A DNA stretch of 64,000 nt, taken from positions 16,100 to 80,099 of the IMG/VR virus record IMGVR_UViG_3300015263_001568; one strand, given 5' to 3'. This document shows positions 60,224 to 64,000 of the stretch, piece after piece; the stretch's first letter is position 1; every line of letters starts with the position of its first letter. The position numbers were made by a program, and so were the translations under genes. The notes under the pieces are model-generated. The model saw only the letters and a program-made list of their open reading frames with translations. It was not told where the DNA came from and did not search any database. The stretch comes from a virus.

Positions 60224-60543
60224 TGAAAAAGCACACTATCATGGTCAACGGACATCGCTACGTTAGTTCTGCGTATGATTCCCTCGGTGACGTAGTAATG
60301 GACATTTTTGTTTACCTCACAGAAGAGGAATTAGAAAAAGTCGCACGCAAATGGGCGGCTAGCATAGCAGACATTGAAATTGTGATGTTTGAATGGATGG
60401 ACCAGCACCGCAGTGGGGCAAACGACCTGTTCGACATCCTCCGCGAAGTGCTTACTAGCAGACGCCGTAAAGAAATCTTGGAGCGCTCCAATATTTCTGA
60501 GTACAGCGCCGACCTACCGCAGCAATTTTTGCACAAACCGTAG
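60223..60543 (+). CDS. Small protein with N-terminal I-x-x-x-G-x-x-Y motif
   Basis: The ATG at 60223 overlaps the upstream stop as TGATG. The 106-residue protein starts MKKHTIMVNGHRYVSS, with the motif at residues 6-13 almost identical to that of the 55154 protein (IMVKGHRY). The rest is helical (ELEKVARKWAASIADIEIVM). Function unknown. Confidence 0.55.
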   Translation: MKKHTIMVNGHRYVSSAYDSLGDVVMDIFVYLTEEELEKVARKWAASIADIEIVMFEWMDQHRSGANDLFDILREVLTSRRRKEILERSNISEYSADLPQQFLHKP

Positions 60544-60549
60544 GTAGTT

Positions 60550-60972
60550 ATGGCTGATCCAGTTAGCATTGGCACGTTGTTGGCCGCTCTAGCCGCCGGT
60601 GGAAGTGCTGGCGTCGCCGCGCTGCGAAAACCAGAAGCGGCATTACCCCAAGCACCTCTTGAGCAAATCGCGCTCGTCAACGATACCGTCCTGCACTTCA
60701 AGAGCATTTTCCAAAGCCTGACCAACGAGGAAGTGGCGGCTACGGTGAAGGCTGTGGAGCGCATTGCGGAAATCGTAAACCGTGAGGACCCCGACAATCC
60801 TGGACAGAAATTGGTCTGGAAGTCAACGTCCATGCAGAAAATTCTGCGGCAAATGGCGGAAAACGACGAGCAGCAAACGCGCATCTTGAAGTCGCTTGCT
60901 GATTCCGTATCCGCCATTAATGAACGCCTACAATACCTAGAGATTTTCGTCAAAATGCAGCAGGGCAAGTAG
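60550..60972 (+). CDS. Hypothetical protein with hydrophobic N-terminus and coiled coil
   Basis: Residues 4-25 (PVSIGTLLAALAAGGSAGVA) are hydrophobic and Gly/Ala-rich and could insert in a membrane or pack in a virion core. Residues 45-140 are helical with coiled-coil features (QTRILKSLADSVSAINERLQ). Six bases separate it from the preceding gene. Function unknown. Confidence 0.5.
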   Translation: MADPVSIGTLLAALAAGGSAGVAALRKPEAALPQAPLEQIALVNDTVLHFKSIFQSLTNEEVAATVKAVERIAEIVNREDPDNPGQKLVWKSTSMQKILRQMAENDEQQTRILKSLADSVSAINERLQYLEIFVKMQQGK

Positions 60973-60973
60973 A

Positions 60974-61399
60974 ATGGCGAAAGCACCTCCTGGACCGCTG
61001 AGTGAAACCGCAGCCCAGCCCGTTGGCATGATGGAAATGATCGACTCGGAAATTGCAGAACGGCGTGCCATCAAATATGCCGAATGCAACAACGATGAGA
61101 TGCTGCACGCTGTCAACGGTCGCGGACGTCTGCTGAACGCGTTACTTCAGCAGACCACCAATTTGAGAAAAATCACGACTGCCAGCATGCCGAAAATATC
61201 AGCGGACATGGCAGTGCGCTTAAAGAGTGCCTTCGAGGCCGCAGACGCGAAGAAGGCGGAAGACGTCACACTGGACACGTTGGAAGCTAGCGTGACGCAC
61301 ATTCATGAAACGGTAACTCAAACATCATCCGACGACGATTTTCAAGAGCAGCTGTCCGCCCTGAAGCGTGATGCTGCATTGGCAGAAGAAAGCGAATGA
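60974..61399 (+). CDS. Helical hypothetical protein, 141 residues
   Basis: Mostly helical (AERRAIKYAECNNDEMLHAV, GRGRLLNALLQQTTNLRKIT) with an acidic end. The ATG follows the previous stop by one base. It overlaps the next gene as ATGA. No known motif. Confidence 0.5.
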   Translation: MAKAPPGPLSETAAQPVGMMEMIDSEIAERRAIKYAECNNDEMLHAVNGRGRLLNALLQQTTNLRKITTASMPKISADMAVRLKSAFEAADAKKAEDVTLDTLEASVTHIHETVTQTSSDDDFQEQLSALKRDAALAEESE

Positions 61400-61974
61400 A
61401 ACGCATTGCTCGCATACGCCATTGTCGCGACGAAGACCTAGACCCGCATCATGAGCTGCCGGTGGAAGATCAGCGGTGGTGTCTCTACAGTGATGATGGA
61501 AAGACATTGCGCGGGCGGCATAAAAATCGCCGTGATGCTAAAGACCAGGATCGCAACCTGCGAGGAAGATGGGGCATGAAAAAGACCAGCGTTACCGATC
61601 CACGCAAAGCCATTGCTGACAATGTAAAAGCCATTTCAGCTGATATTTTCAAGAGCACAAAGCGCATCGATGCCGACATCGGAGGCATGGTCACACTGGT
61701 GAAGCAATTTCCCAAGGCCATTACCGATGCGGAAAAGAAGCAGCTGGTAGAGGCACACAATGTCCTTCAGGATGCCATGGACAAGCTGGAACAGAGTGCG
61801 CAGCAGCATGAAGAAATATCCGTTACGTTAAGCAATACTCCAGCTCCAGCTGTGCAGGATGATGGTAATGGTACTGTGGAACAGAAGGCTGCCAGCTGGA
61901 AGCGTCGTCCAGTGCGCCGACCTGCACCTGAAATGATCCGCGTCAACGGCGCAATCTACCGTCGTCTGCGCTAG
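61396..61974 (+). CDS. Modular protein: WCLYxxDGK segment plus C-terminal I-x-x-x-G-x-x-Y motif
   Basis: The 192-residue protein has EDQRWCLYSDDGKTLRGRH at residues 24-42, followed by a basic stretch, then a helical region (about 60-140), a short Pro/Thr linker and K-A-A-S-W before the terminal IRVNGAIYRRLR (residues 181-192). The first segment is repeated in the next large ORF (EQKWCLYTHDGKKLLGRH), and W-C-x-Y-x-x-D-G-K patterns are common in phage proteins of unknown role. Here the recurrent motif is at the C-terminus, not the N-terminus. Confidence 0.6.
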   Translation: MKRIARIRHCRDEDLDPHHELPVEDQRWCLYSDDGKTLRGRHKNRRDAKDQDRNLRGRWGMKKTSVTDPRKAIADNVKAISADIFKSTKRIDADIGGMVTLVKQFPKAITDAEKKQLVEAHNVLQDAMDKLEQSAQQHEEISVTLSNTPAPAVQDDGNGTVEQKAASWKRRPVRRPAPEMIRVNGAIYRRLR

Positions 61975-61983
61975 GAGTACGAT

Positions 61984-62382
61984 ATGCACCCTCGAACAAT
62001 CAAGCACCAGGGCAAGGTTTACGTTCTCGATCGCAAGGCAACGGCGAAGCTTCGTCGCAAAGCCGCTACATCGGAGGAAGTTCTTGATGAGCTTCTAGCT
62101 GAAGTACGCGATGCCAGCGATAAACTTCACGGACGCAAGGACAAGGACAGCCTTGTGGATGGCATCGAGTTCCTGAAAAACGCAGTGGATAATACCACTA
62201 GCAGTATTCAGGAGATTATTGACGAGGCTGAGCGATATATCTCTGACCTAGAAGACGCGTCGGATGCTCTGGACAATCTGTTGTTCGATCTTAGTTCCGA
62301 CGACGTGTTCGACTTCAATGACCCTGACGACGTAATTGACGTGCAGGATCAAGCTTACGATGCGGTAGAGAAGTTTGGGTAG
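61984..62382 (+). CDS. Small acidic protein with N-terminal I-x-x-x-G-x-x-Y motif
   Basis: AGGAG precedes the ATG at 61984. The 132-residue protein starts MHPRTIKHQGKVYVLDRK (motif at residues 6-13), then A-T-A-K-L-R-R-K-A-A-T-S before a helical acidic domain (DELLAEVRDASDKL; ISDLEDASDALDNLLFDLSS). This is the same layout as the neighbouring motif-bearing proteins. Function unknown. Confidence 0.6.
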   Translation: MHPRTIKHQGKVYVLDRKATAKLRRKAATSEEVLDELLAEVRDASDKLHGRKDKDSLVDGIEFLKNAVDNTTSSIQEIIDEAERYISDLEDASDALDNLLFDLSSDDVFDFNDPDDVIDVQDQAYDAVEKFG

Positions 62383-62388
62383 GTTGAC

Positions 62389-64000
62389 ATGCTATTCAAC
62401 CTGTCTGATATTGGCGTTCCGGAAGCTGAGCAGCTCAGCTGGCTCACCGATATCTTTGCGTCATATCGAGAGCTGACCTACCAGTCGTCGATTCCAAGTG
62501 CGTTTGACATGCTGTACGAAAATGCGCTGGACAAGAATTTTGACCGGCGTGTTGATGTTCCAGCTTCAGACCTACACACGTTGGAGGCCGCGATACGAGA
62601 TGCGCTTTCCAACCGTGAACTTAGTCTGGATGAAGCATGGGATGTGGTGCAGACCGCTGAAAATTCCGATTATCCCGTGTACGATCCGCAAACGCTACGC
62701 GATGCTGAAGAGCTGTTGCAGGCAGGTGACGACCCCTCCTATTTTGGAGAATTTCAAGGCCCCCTAGACAAGCTCACCAAGCTTCTACGGCAGCACAGCG
62801 GATCCACCATCCGCACCGCGGTTATCAAGAAGTGTCGGAAGCAAGACATGGATGACCGTCCTGCCAGTGAGCAAAAATGGTGCCTCTATACCCATGACGG
62901 CAAAAAGCTACTTGGACGGCATCCAACAGAAGAAGCCGCTAAAAAGCAAGAGCGCGCCATTCACGTGCACAAAGGGTTTTTGAACGAAGGAGAAAAAATG
63001 CGGACAAAACATGCCGGCTACGATACCGATGAGTCGGTCGCCGACGAGCTGAAGCTGTACATGGATAACGAATCGGACCTGTATGACAACAAGTTGCGTT
63101 CCATCTATCCTGGTCTGGTGCGCAAGCTCGCCGCAGGACGTTACAACTCGGAGATGGCTGTGGCTGCCTTTGCCTATTTGGTAGAGCGCGGAGCTAAGAA
63201 GTACGCGCGCGAGTTCGGCACTTCTGAGCGTGAGTGGAGCCAAATGTTCCCCAAGAACATTCGCCAGATGGTAGCTACTGAGTACCGCGACGAATTTGAA
63301 TCAGAGGTCCGGAATCACGAGTACGATTTCGAGCAGTGGGTGCCGAAAAAGTACCAAGGTGTTGACTTGGCCGACATGTTGAAAAAGCGGTCTGATCTTA
63401 CAAAAGGTGCAACAATGCGAGAGCGAACGGCAAAGAAGTGGAAGTCTCTTCCTCGTGGGTGGAACAAGGAATCCATGAAGGATTATTGGGACAGCGTTGG
63501 TGGTAGCGTGAGCAAGTGTGTCAAGGGGCTGGAAGGTACCGACATCGATGACCCAGGTGCTTTTTGCGCCAGTCTCAAGGACCGCCTAGAAGGTTCAGGC
63601 TGGCGGCACGAGAAGCGCTCCAGTGCCGCACCGAAGTACATTAAGGTGGCTGGTCGCATCTACGTAGCGGAAGGCGGTCCCATTGATGCATCCGACCACT
63701 TCGATCAGCGCAAAATGGACGAAGAAGTCGTACAGTGGGCCTGTGACGACGACGTGCTGGATTACGACGGCAACATGGCGCTCAATCTGTCGACCGAGCT
63801 GAGTAGCTACGGCTATTCCGGTCGCGACGTGTACAACTTGTTGGAAGGCGTTGGTCATGATCTTCCGGAATTCGGCAGTGACGAATGGGAAGATATGGCT
63901 AACGACTTCCTCGGTTACCCGGAGCAGTACCTCTCGGCGGATAAGCTCACCCAGAATTCCGCACTTCCATCTGGTAGCTATGCTTTCGGATGGGACCACA
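62389..64000 (+). CDS. Large modular protein, C-terminal part beyond the right edge
   Basis: An ATG at 62389 opens a frame with no stop to the window end (at least 537 residues). Modules: 1-140 helical; EQKWCLYTHDGKKLLGRH at about 167-184; from M204 (62998, preceded by AAGGAG) a helical unit with DELKLYMDNESDLYD and AVAAFAYLVERGAKKYAREF; from M343 (63415, preceded by AAGGTG) PRGWNKESMKDYWDSVGG and DDPGAFCASLKDRLEGSGW; then R-S-S-A-A-P followed by IKVAGRIY (from 63640) and a further acidic domain. The recurrence of short units suggests assembly from parts of other genes. Function unknown. Confidence 0.65.
   Translation, partial: MLFNLSDIGVPEAEQLSWLTDIFASYRELTYQSSIPSAFDMLYENALDKNFDRRVDVPASDLHTLEAAIRDALSNRELSLDEAWDVVQTAENSDYPVYDPQTLRDAEELLQAGDDPSYFGEFQGPLDKLTKLLRQHSGSTIRTAVIKKCRKQDMDDRPASEQKWCLYTHDGKKLLGRHPTEEAAKKQERAIHVHKGFLNEGEKMRTKHAGYDTDESVADELKLYMDNESDLYDNKLRSIYPGLVRKLAAGRYNSEMAVAAFAYLVERGAKKYAREFGTSEREWSQMFPKNIRQMVATEYRDEFESEVRNHEYDFEQWVPKKYQGVDLADMLKKRSDLTKGATMRERTAKKWKSLPRGWNKESMKDYWDSVGGSVSKCVKGLEGTDIDDPGAFCASLKDRLEGSGWRHEKRSSAAPKYIKVAGRIYVAEGGPIDASDHFDQRKMDEEVVQWACDDDVLDYDGNMALNLSTELSSYGYSGRDVYNLLEGVGHDLPEFGSDEWEDMANDFLGYPEQYLSADKLTQNSALPSGSYAFGWDH

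Noticed and set aside
60970-60981. TAGAATGGCG before the gene at 60974, same as the proposed promoter motif
   Set aside because: Here TAG is the stop of the previous gene and ATGGCG the start of the next, so the match is explained by coding; it also warns that part of the motif signal may be chance.
1-64000. tRNA, rRNA, integrase, transposase, CRISPR array or attachment site
   Set aside because: Scanned for T-loop-like sequences, recombinase motifs and regularly spaced repeats; nothing convincing was found by eye. A covariance-model search would be needed to exclude tRNAs.

Overview
This window is part of the genome of a large tailed bacteriophage (Caudoviricetes), or of a closely related prophage or episome. 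It has a complete T4-style replication and recombination set, virion genes (major capsid protein, tail or baseplate proteins, a tail-spike start), very dense packing with TAATG, TGATG and ATGA junctions, and no host metabolic genes apart from ribonucleotide reductase. No rRNA, tRNA, integrase, insertion sequence or CRISPR array was seen. No DNA polymerase, terminase or portal lies in the window, so the genome must extend beyond it. The host cannot be named. The ribonucleotide reductase is of the B12-dependent class II type.

Left arm, 1-21.5 kb, all minus strand. Virion genes (1-3 kb) are followed by a Cys-rich HTH regulator, an AT-hook protein, an ATP-dependent DNA ligase, an acidic disordered protein, an SbcC/gp46 and SbcD/gp47 nuclease pair, a DnaX-type clamp loader, an HNH nuclease fused to a histone-fold-like domain, a frame-disrupted gene, a RecA/UvsX recombinase, a probable gp32-like ssDNA-binding protein with a very long acidic tail, and a sigma factor that appears to lack region 4.2.

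Mixed block, 21.5-30.4 kb. It holds a SWIM-type zinc protein (+), a KhpA-like KH protein and a PD-(D/E)XK nuclease (-), a CHC2/Toprim primase (+), three virion genes (-), then from 27.3 kb rightwards a run on the plus strand: two more virion-type proteins, a RuvC-like nuclease, a coiled-coil protein and a small zinc ribbon.

Central plus-strand metabolism and replication, 30.4-52.6 kb. It holds a 2201-residue class II ribonucleotide reductase interrupted by three inteins, small unknown genes, a UvsW-like helicase, a possible helicase loader, DnaB, a FEN-type 5' exonuclease, a DnaN-type clamp, a UvrD-type helicase and small accessory genes including a MmcB-like nuclease.

Late plus-strand virion block, 52.7-64 kb. 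A terminator is followed by an unusual leader of consecutive hairpins, a decoration-like protein and the major capsid protein, then another terminator. After that come about twelve genes for largely unknown, modular proteins. Many carry the same eight-residue motif, I-[KRM]-[YHV]-x-G-x-x-Y, duplicated domains, and in-frame start sites preceded by Shine-Dalgarno-like sequences at domain seams. The last of these is open at the right edge.

Most notable: the motif-tagged modular protein family at 55-64 kb, the hairpin leader before the capsid genes, chromatin-like proteins (AT-hook; HNH-histone fold with its own internal ribosome site), the triple-intein reductase with one intein directly before the catalytic cysteine, and the short sigma factor together with a recurring TAGAAT motif close to start codons.
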